Program-made: the position numbers and the translations under genes
Part shown: piece after piece, positions 18,650 through 26,672 of the stretch
Layout of the letters: each line of letters starts with the position of its first letter
Position numbering within the stretch: position 1 is the first letter of the stretch
NCBI RefSeq assembly: GCF_000319245.1
Contig: NC_019814.1
Coordinates: 496,001-560,000, forward strand
From: Candidatus Kinetoplastibacterium blastocrithidii (ex Strigomonas culicis)
Lineage (GTDB): Bacteria; Pseudomonadota; Gammaproteobacteria; Burkholderiales; Burkholderiaceae_B
Length of the DNA: 64,000 nucleotides
Direction of reading: 5' to 3'
The notes under the pieces: generated by a model
The model's input: the letters and a program-made list of their open reading frames with translations, nothing else
Databases searched by the model: none
What the model was told of the DNA's origin: nothing

Positions 18650-20659
18650 CTATTCTATTATAGAGATTATTGATTTCTTATGCCATCTATCCAAATGTTT
18701 TTTCATAAATTCTGGATATTTATTGTATATAATAGAAGCGACTCTATGAGCTAATTCTATAATTTTAATATCATTATCCAAATCACAAAATTTTAGTAGA
18801 TTAATACCAGACTGTTTAGTTCCAAGAAATTCACCAGGTCCTCGTATCTTTAGATCGCGGCTTGCTATTTCAAATCCATCTGAGGTTTCAAACATGGTTT
18901 TTAGTCGATATTTTGCAATATTTGATAAAAGATTTTTATATAACAAAACACATATAGATTCTGTATTGCCTCTACCAATTCTGCCTCGTAACTGATGAAG
19001 CTGAGCCAATCCAAATCTTTCTGCATGGTCTATAATCATCATAGATGCATTTGGAATATCAACGCCAACTTCTATAACAGTAGTAGCTACTAGAATATTC
19101 AGTTGACCATCTCTAAAAGATTGCATTGTAGTTATTTTTTCATGACTGGCTACATGGCTATGTATAAGACCAATATTTAGATCAGGAAATCTTTCTTTTA
19201 TATCATGAAACGTATTAACAGCATTTTGCAAATCATTTTTTTCTGTATCTTGCACTAACGGACAAACCCAGTATGCTTGATTTCCATTTCTAGCTGCGGT
19301 TGCAACATGCATTAATACTCTTTCGCGACGATCATCTGATATTAATTTTGTAATTATAGGTTTTCTATTTCTAGGAAATTCATCTATAACAGAAATTTTC
19401 ATATCAGATAGAAATGTCATAGCTAATGTTCTAGGTATAGGTGTTGCGCTCATTGATAATAAGTGGGGATGTATGATTTTATTTTCTGGATCAATTCCTT
19501 TTTTATATAAAGAAGATCTTTGCTCCACCCCAAAACGGTGCTCTTCATCTATTATAGATAATCCCAATTCTTTGAATTTTATATATTCTTGTATTAAGGA
19601 TTGCGTCCCAATAATTAAACTAATATTTCCATTTAATACACTATTTTTAATGTTATTTCTTTCTTTAAGAGTTTTGCTGCTAGTAATTAATTCTGTATTT
19701 ATTCCTAAATTAGAGAACCATGTCTTTATTTTAGAGAAATGCTGTTCTGCCAATATTTCTGTGGGTGTCATTATAGCAACTTGTGTATTGTTCATTATAG
19801 CTTGTAAAGCAGCAATTACAGCGACTATTGTTTTGCCACTACCAACATCTCCTTGCAAAAGACGATACATTGGATAGTTATGAGCCAAATCAAATGATAT
19901 TTCTTTTATAACTCTTTTTTGTGCTTTTGTCAGATTAATGCCAGCTAGATTAAGAATAATTTTTACAGAATCCCAGAATTCTTTGCTGGTAGGCAATGGC
20001 TTAGACTTGTTTTTTTTTCTGTTGTGACGCTCAATCTCTAAAGATAGTTGGTTTGCCAATAGCTCATCAAATTTTATTCTAAACCAAGCAGGATGTGTTT
20101 TCTTTATTAGAGAATTAATTGGCACATCAATATCAGGGCTATGTATAATTTTTATAGCATTAGAAAATGTCATTAACTTAAATGATTTAATTATATCTTC
20201 TGGTAAAGAATCACATATATTTTTATTGTTAATAATATCTATTACTTTTTTCCTAATTTTTAATTGACTTATACCTTTAATAGAATGATATATTGGTGTT
20301 AAAAATTTAGGTAAATTCGCTCGATAGTCATATATTTTTGGATGCACAATTTCAGTATTTAAAAAATTTCTTCTTATTTCTCCGCCAACCCTTAGTTTCT
20401 TTCCTACTATAAAATTCTTAACATAAGATTTATGAAAATTAATCCATCTTAATTGTAAATAACCGCTACCATCTGTTAAAGTAACAACTAGATTCTTGTT
20501 TTTATTATGATGTTTTATGCATACATCTTTAATAATTCCTTCAACGATAGAATAATTACTATTTTGTAATGCTTTTATTTTTGTTACAGTTGTTTCATTC
20601 TCGTAACGAAATGGCATATGAAGAATTAAACTGTCTTGTTCATTTAATTCCATTTTCAT
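18650..20659 (-). CDS. recG: ATP-dependent DNA helicase RecG, short N-terminus
   Basis: RecG remodels stalled forks and Holliday junctions. The product has the wedge/OB domain (about 20-120), Walker A GDVGSGKT at about 270-277, DEEHRFG at about 371-377, and a complete second helicase domain with LHQLRGRIGRG. About 30-40 residues that usually precede the LLLHLPLRYED motif are missing: the frame opens at TTG 20662 or ATG 20659, with a stop 2 codons before. A 12-codon ORF (20697-20659) ends in TGATG overlapping this ATG, and its KNSDKITKI sequence resembles the missing segment, so a frameshift is possible. The core appears functional. Confidence 0.92.
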   Translation of the reverse strand: MKMELNEQDSLILHMPFRYENETTVTKIKALQNSNYSIVEGIIKDVCIKHHNKNKNLVVTLTDGSGYLQLRWINFHKSYVKNFIVGKKLRVGGEIRRNFLNTEIVHPKIYDYRANLPKFLTPIYHSIKGISQLKIRKKVIDIINNKNICDSLPEDIIKSFKLMTFSNAIKIIHSPDIDVPINSLIKKTHPAWFRIKFDELLANQLSLEIERHNRKKNKSKPLPTSKEFWDSVKIILNLAGINLTKAQKRVIKEISFDLAHNYPMYRLLQGDVGSGKTIVAVIAALQAIMNNTQVAIMTPTEILAEQHFSKIKTWFSNLGINTELITSSKTLKERNNIKNSVLNGNISLIIGTQSLIQEYIKFKELGLSIIDEEHRFGVEQRSSLYKKGIDPENKIIHPHLLSMSATPIPRTLAMTFLSDMKISVIDEFPRNRKPIITKLISDDRRERVLMHVATAARNGNQAYWVCPLVQDTEKNDLQNAVNTFHDIKERFPDLNIGLIHSHVASHEKITTMQSFRDGQLNILVATTVIEVGVDIPNASMMIIDHAERFGLAQLHQLRGRIGRGNTESICVLLYKNLLSNIAKYRLKTMFETSDGFEIASRDLKIRGPGEFLGTKQSGINLLKFCDLDNDIKIIELAHRVASIIYNKYPEFMKKHLDRWHKKSIISIIE

Positions 20660-20769
20660 CAAATTTTAGTTATTTTATCAGAGTTTTTAATAGCCATAGG
20701 ATGCTAAACTTATAAGAAATATAAACATATTTGAGCTATAAAAACACTGATAATAATTTAAATAGTATT

Positions 20770-21156
20770 TTATAGTGACAATACGACTTCGATTTCGAAT
20801 TGTGCTCCCTTTGGTAAACCGGATACTTCTATAGTAGTTCTTGCCGGGAAAGGTTTAGGAAATAAATCTGCCATTATATTGTTAACTATTTCAAATTTAC
20901 TTAAATCTGTTAAATATAGAGTAGTTTTTATAACATTTTCTACAGATGCTCCCGCAGCTTCTATAACACTCATCATGTTTTTAAATGCCTGTTTAACTTG
21001 AATATCAAAGCTTTTATCTTCTAATTTTCCTGTAATAGGATTTAATCCTATTTGGCCAGATAAAAATACCATTTTGCTAGAATGACAAGACACTGCTTGA
21101 GAATATGGCCCAACAGGATCTGGTGCTTTATCAGTGTGAATTATTTGTTTATTCAT
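20770..21156 (-). CDS. ridA: RidA-family enamine/imine deaminase
   Basis: RidA hydrolyses reactive 2-aminoacrylate and related enamines produced by PLP enzymes such as threonine dehydratase. The 128-residue product has the full family pattern: DKAPDPVGPYSQAV (9-22), FLSGQIGLNPITG, NVIKTTLYLTDLSKF, and PFPARTTIEVSGLPKGAQFEIEVV with the active-site arginine in PARTTIEV. It starts 15 bases after fpr on the same strand. The role fits a cell that still makes branched-chain or other amino acids, an inference not tested in this window. Confidence 0.95.
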   Translation of the reverse strand: MNKQIIHTDKAPDPVGPYSQAVSCHSSKMVFLSGQIGLNPITGKLEDKSFDIQVKQAFKNMMSVIEAAGASVENVIKTTLYLTDLSKFEIVNNIMADLFPKPFPARTTIEVSGLPKGAQFEIEVVLSL

Positions 21157-21171
21157 AATATACCTTAAAAA

Positions 21172-21948
21172 TTAATTATTAACAAAAGCCCTTTCTATTA
21201 CATAATCACCAATACCATTTGTATTTGAAGATGCTTTGAATCCTAGATCATCTAGTATTTTACTTATATCATTCAAAGCTTGAGGACTACCGCAAATCAT
21301 AGCACGATCAGTTTTATAATTTATCTTTGGTATTTTTATTACATTAAAAAAATTATCAGATTTTATTAAGTTTGTTATTCTATAGTTATTATAAAAATCC
21401 TGTTGAGTAACAGTTGGGTAGTATATTAACTTCTCTTTTACATCTTTACCAATTAGATCATTATTAGGTAATTGTTCTTCTATCATGCTCTTGTATGCTA
21501 ATTCATTTATGGATCTTACTGAGTGCACAAGAACTATTTTTTCAAATGAATCATAAGTTCTATAATCTTTTATTATACTTAAGAATGGAGCTAATCCTGT
21601 ACCTGTTGCAAATAGAAACAATCTATTACCTGGTTTTAAATTATCAATAACCAGTGTACCTACTGACTTATTATTAACTATTATTTCATCCCCTACTTTT
21701 AATTGTTTCAATTTAGATGTTAACAAGCCATTAGGAACTTTTATGCTTAAGAATTCTAAATAATCCTCATAATTTGCACTAGCTATGCTGTAAGCTCTCA
21801 TTAATGGCTTATTGTTATAGATTAGTCCAATCATAACAAAATGCCCATTAATAAATCTAAATGACTTATTTCTAGTTGTTTGGAATGAAAAAAGCTTTTC
21901 ATTCCAATGGTGCACACTTATAACTTTTTCAATGTTTATATTATTCAT
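21172..21948 (-). CDS. fpr: Ferredoxin/flavodoxin-NADP+ reductase
   Basis: This FAD enzyme passes electrons between NADPH and ferredoxin or flavodoxin. The 258-residue product has the FAD-binding RAYSIASANYEDYLEF (about 55-70), the NADP-binding LFATGTGLAPFLSII region (about 112-126), MICGSPQALND and the C-terminal GDYVIERAFV end that is typical of subclass I bacterial reductases. Length matches the family. It precedes ridA by 15 bases. In this window its likely electron users are iron-sulfur enzymes and radical SAM proteins, which is inference. Confidence 0.94.
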   Translation of the reverse strand: MNNINIEKVISVHHWNEKLFSFQTTRNKSFRFINGHFVMIGLIYNNKPLMRAYSIASANYEDYLEFLSIKVPNGLLTSKLKQLKVGDEIIVNNKSVGTLVIDNLKPGNRLFLFATGTGLAPFLSIIKDYRTYDSFEKIVLVHSVRSINELAYKSMIEEQLPNNDLIGKDVKEKLIYYPTVTQQDFYNNYRITNLIKSDNFFNVIKIPKINYKTDRAMICGSPQALNDISKILDDLGFKASSNTNGIGDYVIERAFVNN

Positions 21949-22040
21949 TACAATTTTATGTTTTTTATTTAATATAAGATTTACAGTTATTCTTTGATTG
22001 TAAATTACAATTTAAAATAACAATATTTTCATCATTATAG

Positions 22041-23258
22041 TTATTTTATAAAAATCATTTGTAGGTCATTAAGAAACTTCCATCCAAGAGGAGTTGCTAT
22101 AAATTTTTCACTATTTTTTGATAACAACTTATTTTTATAGGCTATATTTATTCTTTCTTTCATTACATCAATAGATAAACCAGTACGAAATTTAAATAAT
22201 CTTCTATTAACGCCATCCTTTAATCTTAAAACATTCAACATAAATTCAAATGGCAATTGATCTTTTAAAATACAAATATTTTCAATTATATGGCTATTAT
22301 CCATTTTTATAGATTTATTCATCCATATGATAGGATTGTAGATTCTTTTCTGTCTTATTATTTTGTCATGGAAAGATATTTTACTATGAGCACCTGGACC
22401 TATACCTAAGTAATCTCCAAATGTCCAATAATTTAAGTTATGTATTGATTGAAATTTATCTTTTGAATATGCTGATACCTCATATCTTTTCATGCCCATT
22501 TCACTTAATTCTATTTCTATTAAATCATCCATACCAGAGGATGTTTCTTCATCTGGCATATCATCCGGCAAATTTTTTGAAAAAAAAGTATTAGGCTCTA
22601 TTGTAAGGTGATATATAGAAAGGTGGTTAGGATTAAATGATTTAGCTGTTTTTAGATCATATATAAAGTTCTTTATAGTCTGTCCAGGCAATGAAAACAT
22701 TATGTCAAGATTTATATTTTCTACTAAATCTTGCGCTTTAGTAATTGAGTTTAAGGCATCTTGCTTATCATGTATTCTTCCTATTTTTTTTAAATTTTCA
22801 TTATTAAAACTTTGTATTCCTATAGAGAAACGGTTTATGCCACTATCTTTGAATCCTTTCATTTTTAATGAGTCTACTGTTCCCGGATTTATCTCAATAG
22901 TTATTTCAGCATTTGGCAATATTCTTAGATATGTTCTTATCATCTCAAGTATTTTATCTATACTCTCTACTGATAAAATACTTGGTGTCCCTCCTCCAAT
23001 AAAAACAGAAATAATTGATCTATTCCATATTAGTGAAAGCGATTGCTCTAAATCACAGCGCAAAGATTTTAAAAACAATTCTTCATCAATATTATTTGGA
23101 TCTATGCTATGAGAATTGAAATCACAGTATGGGCATTTGCTAACACACCACGGGATATGTATATAAATGGATAAAGGAGGAAGATTTTTTATAAAAATTT
23201 TATCGTCGGAATACATTGTATTTCTTTTTTCTTCCACTTTTATAGGAATAATAATCAT
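22041..23258 (-). CDS. hemW: Radical SAM protein HemW (heme chaperone)
   Basis: HemW resembles coproporphyrinogen dehydrogenase HemN but acts as a heme chaperone. The radical SAM cluster cysteines are C38, C42 and C45 in CVSKCPYC; IGGGTPS and IEINPGT follow. HemW lacks the N-terminal region that HemN needs for catalysis, and this protein has the short HemW form. The frame opens 20 residues earlier than usual (405 residues); ATG 23216 (M15) is an alternative start. It begins 5 bases after rdgB. Trypanosomatids need heme, and symbiont heme synthesis is reported, so retention is understandable. Confidence 0.92.
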   Translation of the reverse strand: MIIIPIKVEEKRNTMYSDDKIFIKNLPPLSIYIHIPWCVSKCPYCDFNSHSIDPNNIDEELFLKSLRCDLEQSLSLIWNRSIISVFIGGGTPSILSVESIDKILEMIRTYLRILPNAEITIEINPGTVDSLKMKGFKDSGINRFSIGIQSFNNENLKKIGRIHDKQDALNSITKAQDLVENINLDIMFSLPGQTIKNFIYDLKTAKSFNPNHLSIYHLTIEPNTFFSKNLPDDMPDEETSSGMDDLIEIELSEMGMKRYEVSAYSKDKFQSIHNLNYWTFGDYLGIGPGAHSKISFHDKIIRQKRIYNPIIWMNKSIKMDNSHIIENICILKDQLPFEFMLNVLRLKDGVNRRLFKFRTGLSIDVMKERINIAYKNKLLSKNSEKFIATPLGWKFLNDLQMIFIK

Positions 23259-23263
23259 AACTA

Positions 23264-23872
23264 TTATTTATTCATAATATTATCTATTAATTTATTTATT
23301 GCAATTGATCTATGACTTATCAAATTTTTTTCGTCCATGCTCATAGATGCTACTGTTTTCCCAAATTCTGGCATGTAAAAATGAGGGTCATAACCAAATC
23401 CATTGGTTCCTGATGGTTCATTCACTATCTCTCCATATAATTTTCCTTCAGAAATTATTGGAGTAGGATCATTTGGATTTCTTAAGAAAACAATGATGCT
23501 TATATAGTAAGCTTTTCTATTATCTATATTAGTTAGGTTTTTTATTAAAAGATTATTATTAGAGATATCTCTATTTTGTTTTTCTAATGAAGAATATCTT
23601 GCAGAAAATATTCCAGGGTAGTTATCTAAAGCATCAACACATAAACCAGAATCTTCAGCTATTGTCGGTAAATTAGTCAATCTAGTAACATGCCTAGCTT
23701 TTTCTATAGCATTTTCCACGAAAGTAATATGTTTTTCATTAACAGTATCAATACCAAATTTGCTTTGAGGTATTATATGAATATTTTTTTTTGAAAAGAT
23801 ATCCATAAATTCTCTGATTTTTTTAGGATTGCTAGAAGCTAAAACTAATTTATTAATTTTCCTGATTTCCAT
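23264..23872 (-). CDS. rdgB: dITP/XTP pyrophosphatase RdgB
   Basis: RdgB hydrolyses non-canonical purine triphosphates (dITP, ITP, XTP) and so keeps them out of nucleic acids. The 202-residue product carries LVLASSNPKKIREF (9-22), FVENAIEKARHV, LPTIAEDSGLCVDALDNYPG with the conserved acidic residues, and GFGYDPHFYMPEFGKT, then the SHRSIA end. All family motifs are present. It starts an rdgB-hemW pair in the order found in Bordetella relatives. The ribonuclease PH gene often placed upstream is not present in the 331 bases before it. Confidence 0.95.
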   Translation of the reverse strand: MEIRKINKLVLASSNPKKIREFMDIFSKKNIHIIPQSKFGIDTVNEKHITFVENAIEKARHVTRLTNLPTIAEDSGLCVDALDNYPGIFSARYSSLEKQNRDISNNNLLIKNLTNIDNRKAYYISIIVFLRNPNDPTPIISEGKLYGEIVNEPSGTNGFGYDPHFYMPEFGKTVASMSMDEKNLISHRSIAINKLIDNIMNK

Positions 23873-24203
23873 ATAACTTCTTTTATTTGTTACTATAATA
23901 AAATTATTATTAACTTTGTTGTTTATTATTGATGATGCTGTACATAACAGTTAAAACTATTCAATAGTATCATATGTCATATCTTCAGTAATAGCTTCAT
24001 AGCACTAGATTATTGTCCTTTATTAATAATAGTTTGTTACGTATAATCACCAGTGCTGTATACTATACTTGTTTTTATGCATTTTTATTCATAAATATTA
24101 ATATTATTTGATGATCATTATTAATAATTTGTTAAGTAATTTTAACTTATTATTATTTATAACAGTATTCAAGATGTAATTATTTATTAATGGTAATATA
24201 GCT
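23873..24203. other. 331-base gap between divergent rdgB and argF
   Basis: This is the divergent control region of rdgB and argF. No gene or recognisable gene remnant is seen in any frame. A possible argF promoter is TTGTTA at 24129-24134 with TATTAT at 24151-24156 (16-base spacing). An imperfect hairpin lies at 24001-24057: AGCACT pairs with AGTGCT and, inside, ATTAT pairs with ATAAT. Composition is almost entirely A and T. The promoter is pattern-based only. Confidence 0.45.
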
Positions 24204-25142
24204 ATGACAGAATATCCTTGTAAAGACGCGAACATACGTCATTTTCTACAATTAAAAGATCTTAGTAAAGAAGAAATTCTTTATATATTGAAGCGCGCTA
24301 GTTTAATAAAATCGAAATTTAAAAAATATGAAACACACATGCCATTACATGATCGAACACTAGCTATGATTTTTGAAAAGGCTAGTACTAGAACTAGGGT
24401 TTCTTTCGAGGCTGGGATGTACCAAATGGGAGGATCAGTAATTAATCTCACAAATAATGATTCACAGCTTGGCAGATCAGAGCCGATCGAAGATACGGCT
24501 AAAGTTGTATCTAGAATGGTTGATATCGTAATGATTAGAACTTTCGATCAGACTAGAATTGAGAAATTTGCTGCTCATTCGCGTGTTCCAGTTATTAATG
24601 GTTTGACTAATGAATTTCATCCATGTCAAATTTTAGCAGATATATTTACTTTTTTAGAGCATAGAGATTCTATAGTTGGAAAAAAAATAGCATGGATTGG
24701 TGATGCAAATAATATGTCATATACATGGGTGCAAGCAGCTGAAATTCTTGGTTTTACTCTACATTTTTCTTCTCCAAATGATTATAAAATGGATAGTTCT
24801 ATAGTAGGTAATGTATCAAGTTCTTACTTAAAGCAGTTTGATGATCCCAGAGAAGCATGTAAAGATGTAGATCTTGTCACAACAGATGTTTGGACAAGCA
24901 TGGGATATGAATCTGAGAATACAAAAAGGCTAGAAGCATTTGCTGATTGGGCAGTAGATGATAATATGATGTCTATGGCTAATAGTGACGCTTTATTCAT
25001 GCATTGTTTGCCTGCACATAGAGGTGAGGAAGTCACCGCAAGTGTTATAGATGGTCCTCAGAGTGTTGTTTGGGATGAGGCAGAAAACAGGATGCATTTA
25101 CAGAAAGCATTAATGGAATTTCTTATATTAGGAAAACTTTAG
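24204..25142 (+). CDS. argF: Ornithine carbamoyltransferase
   Basis: ArgF makes citrulline from ornithine and carbamoyl phosphate. The 312-residue product has the carbamoyl phosphate motif STRTR at 61-65, HPCQ at 139-142, and the ornithine-site HCLP at 267-270 followed by AHRGEE. Length is normal and all catalytic motifs are intact. No other arginine gene lies nearby. Symbiont-bearing trypanosomatids were long known to have this activity attributed to the symbiont, so an isolated, well-kept argF fits a shared host-symbiont arginine/citrulline route; that link is inference here. A terminator follows at 25149-25188. Confidence 0.96.
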   Translation: MTEYPCKDANIRHFLQLKDLSKEEILYILKRASLIKSKFKKYETHMPLHDRTLAMIFEKASTRTRVSFEAGMYQMGGSVINLTNNDSQLGRSEPIEDTAKVVSRMVDIVMIRTFDQTRIEKFAAHSRVPVINGLTNEFHPCQILADIFTFLEHRDSIVGKKIAWIGDANNMSYTWVQAAEILGFTLHFSSPNDYKMDSSIVGNVSSSYLKQFDDPREACKDVDLVTTDVWTSMGYESENTKRLEAFADWAVDDNMMSMANSDALFMHCLPAHRGEEVTASVIDGPQSVVWDEAENRMHLQKALMEFLILGKL

Positions 25143-25148
25143 AACATA

Positions 25149-25188
25149 AAAATGCCTATATCTAATAAAAAGAAGCTATAGGCATTTT
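25149..25188 (+). terminator. Terminator downstream of argF
   Basis: A 12-bp perfect stem (AAAATGCCTATA at 25149-25160 and TATAGGCATTTT at 25177-25188) with a 16-base loop starts 6 bases after the argF stop and is followed by a T-rich run. It separates argF from the convergent tRNA-Val gene and could serve both. Confidence 0.75.
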
Positions 25189-25198
25189 CTATTTTATT

Positions 25199-25274
25199 TG
25201 GTGGGTGCTACAGGATTCGAACCTGTGACCTACGCCTTGTAAGGGCGCCGCTCTACCAACTGAGCTAAGCACCC
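25199..25274 (-). tRNA. tRNA-Val (anticodon TAC)
   Basis: The reverse complement folds as a standard cloverleaf of 76 bases including an encoded CCA: acceptor GGGTGCT/AGCACCC, D arm GCTC...GAGC, anticodon stem GCGCC/GGCGT with loop CTTACAA giving TAC, and T arm ACAGG-TTCGAAT-CCTGT. It lies between argF (convergent) and the HU gene (same strand). Confidence 0.96.
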
Positions 25275-25363
25275 GAATTAAATCAGGATTAACGACTCAA
25301 CATAATTCTACATTGTACACTCTATAAATATAATAGCAAGTATATTCTCTGATATTTATTGTT

Positions 25364-25636
25364 TTAATTTACAGCTTCTTTTAAAGCTTTACCAGGTTTA
25401 AATTTAGGAACTCTAGTCTTTTTTATTTTTATTTCTTCACCTGTACGTGGATTACGACCGGTTCTTTCTGCCCTAGTTGATACAGCAAAAGATCCAAAAC
25501 CTACTAGTGTTACTGTTTCTCCCTTTTTCATTGTACTTTTAACAGCATCAAGGAAAGAATCAATCGCCCTATTAGCTGCTGCTTTTGATATGCCAGCATT
25601 AATGGCAATGTGATCAATGAGTTCTGTTTTATTCAT
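25364..25636 (-). CDS. hupB: DNA-binding protein HU
   Basis: HU is a small histone-like protein that bends and compacts DNA. I start at ATG 25636 ([11 protein letters not shown]), which gives the normal 90 residues and has AAGGA 8 bases upstream; an in-frame ATG at 25669 would add 11 residues with no ribosome site. The product shows [18 protein letters not shown], the VTLVGFGSF beta segment and the DNA-contacting arm [12 protein letters not shown] with the proline. A near-palindrome (25675-25695) lies in the leader. HU-alpha versus HU-beta cannot be told; the symbol follows the single-HU naming common in this group. Confidence 0.94.
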   Translation of the reverse strand: MNKTELIDHIAINAGISKAAANRAIDSFLDAVKSTMKKGETVTLVGFGSFAVSTRAERTGRNPRTGEEIKIKKTRVPKFKPGKALKEAVN

Positions 25637-25825
25637 ATTATTATCCTTTAAAAATTTGGAGACTGGCATATTGAAGTTGGGTCACGATCTCAACTAAATA
25701 TTATCATGCATATATTTAAATATCACGATTTAGATCTATAACCGTTATTAGGCATTGTTACTAATAATACTGTCAAGCACAAATAAATTTAAAACGTTGT
25801 TTTTAATATTTATTTAGCTAAATTG

Positions 25826-26581
25826 TTACAATGTGCTGCTAAATTTTCTTTGACGTACAGTTTCAAATAAACAAATAGCTGTTGCAACTCCAGCATTTAA
25901 ACTCATAACATTACCAGACATAGGGATTTTTACTATTTCATCGCAGGTATCTCTTGTCAATCTACGCATCCCTTTACCTTCTGAACCAACAACCCATGCC
26001 ATTGGTTTTTTTGTATCTATTTCGTATATGCTTTTGCTAGAACTTCCATCAGTTCCTACCAATGTTATTCCATAATCTCTCAATAATCTCATAGTTCTTG
26101 CTAGATTCGTCACTGGTATATAAGGAACCGTATCAGACGCGCCACAGGAGACTTTACCTACTACTGGGTTAGTAATATTTGCTGATCTATCACGTGGAGA
26201 TATTACAGCATCAACTCCTGATGCATTTGCTGTCCGAAAACAAGATCCAAAATTATGAGGATCTGTTATTTCATCTAAGATTAACAATAGAGGATTTCCG
26301 CTACTAGAATCAAGTATATCTTCTATGTTTACTGTTTTTATATTAGATTTTCTGCAGAATGCTACTAATCCTTGATGTTTCATATAATTAGATAAGCTAT
26401 CTAATTTAGCAGACTCAACGTAATATAATTTGCATTTGTTTTCCTCTGCTTTTTTAATAAAATCTAAAATTCTTTTATCTTTTCTTTTGATATCAATATA
26501 TAATTCTTTTATAGATGTAGGATCTTGACTTAATCTCATTAGTATTGAATGAAATCCAATCATAGTTTGCATAGATGTCAT
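25826..26581 (-). CDS. rlmB: 23S rRNA (guanosine-2'-O)-methyltransferase RlmB
   Basis: RlmB is a SPOUT-fold TrmH-family enzyme that methylates G2251 of 23S rRNA. The 251-residue product has an N-terminal L30e-like substrate domain (about 1-75) and a C-terminal SPOUT domain with the three TrmH motifs: LDEITDPHNFGSCFRTA (motif 1), WVVGSEGKGMRRLT (motif 2) and IPMSGNVMSLNAGVATAI (motif 3). It follows rnr by 91 bases on the same strand, the same rnr-rlmB pairing as in E. coli. Later start codons at M4 or M7 are possible. Confidence 0.93.
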   Translation of the reverse strand: MTSMQTMIGFHSILMRLSQDPTSIKELYIDIKRKDKRILDFIKKAEENKCKLYYVESAKLDSLSNYMKHQGLVAFCRKSNIKTVNIEDILDSSSGNPLLLILDEITDPHNFGSCFRTANASGVDAVISPRDRSANITNPVVGKVSCGASDTVPYIPVTNLARTMRLLRDYGITLVGTDGSSSKSIYEIDTKKPMAWVVGSEGKGMRRLTRDTCDEIVKIPMSGNVMSLNAGVATAICLFETVRQRKFSSTL

Positions 26582-26672
26582 ATATTTAAACCCTAAAATT
26601 TATATAATGGTTTTGACTTGTTTTGATTAATTATTATTAGAATAGTTGCAATATTCATATATTAGAGTTTTA

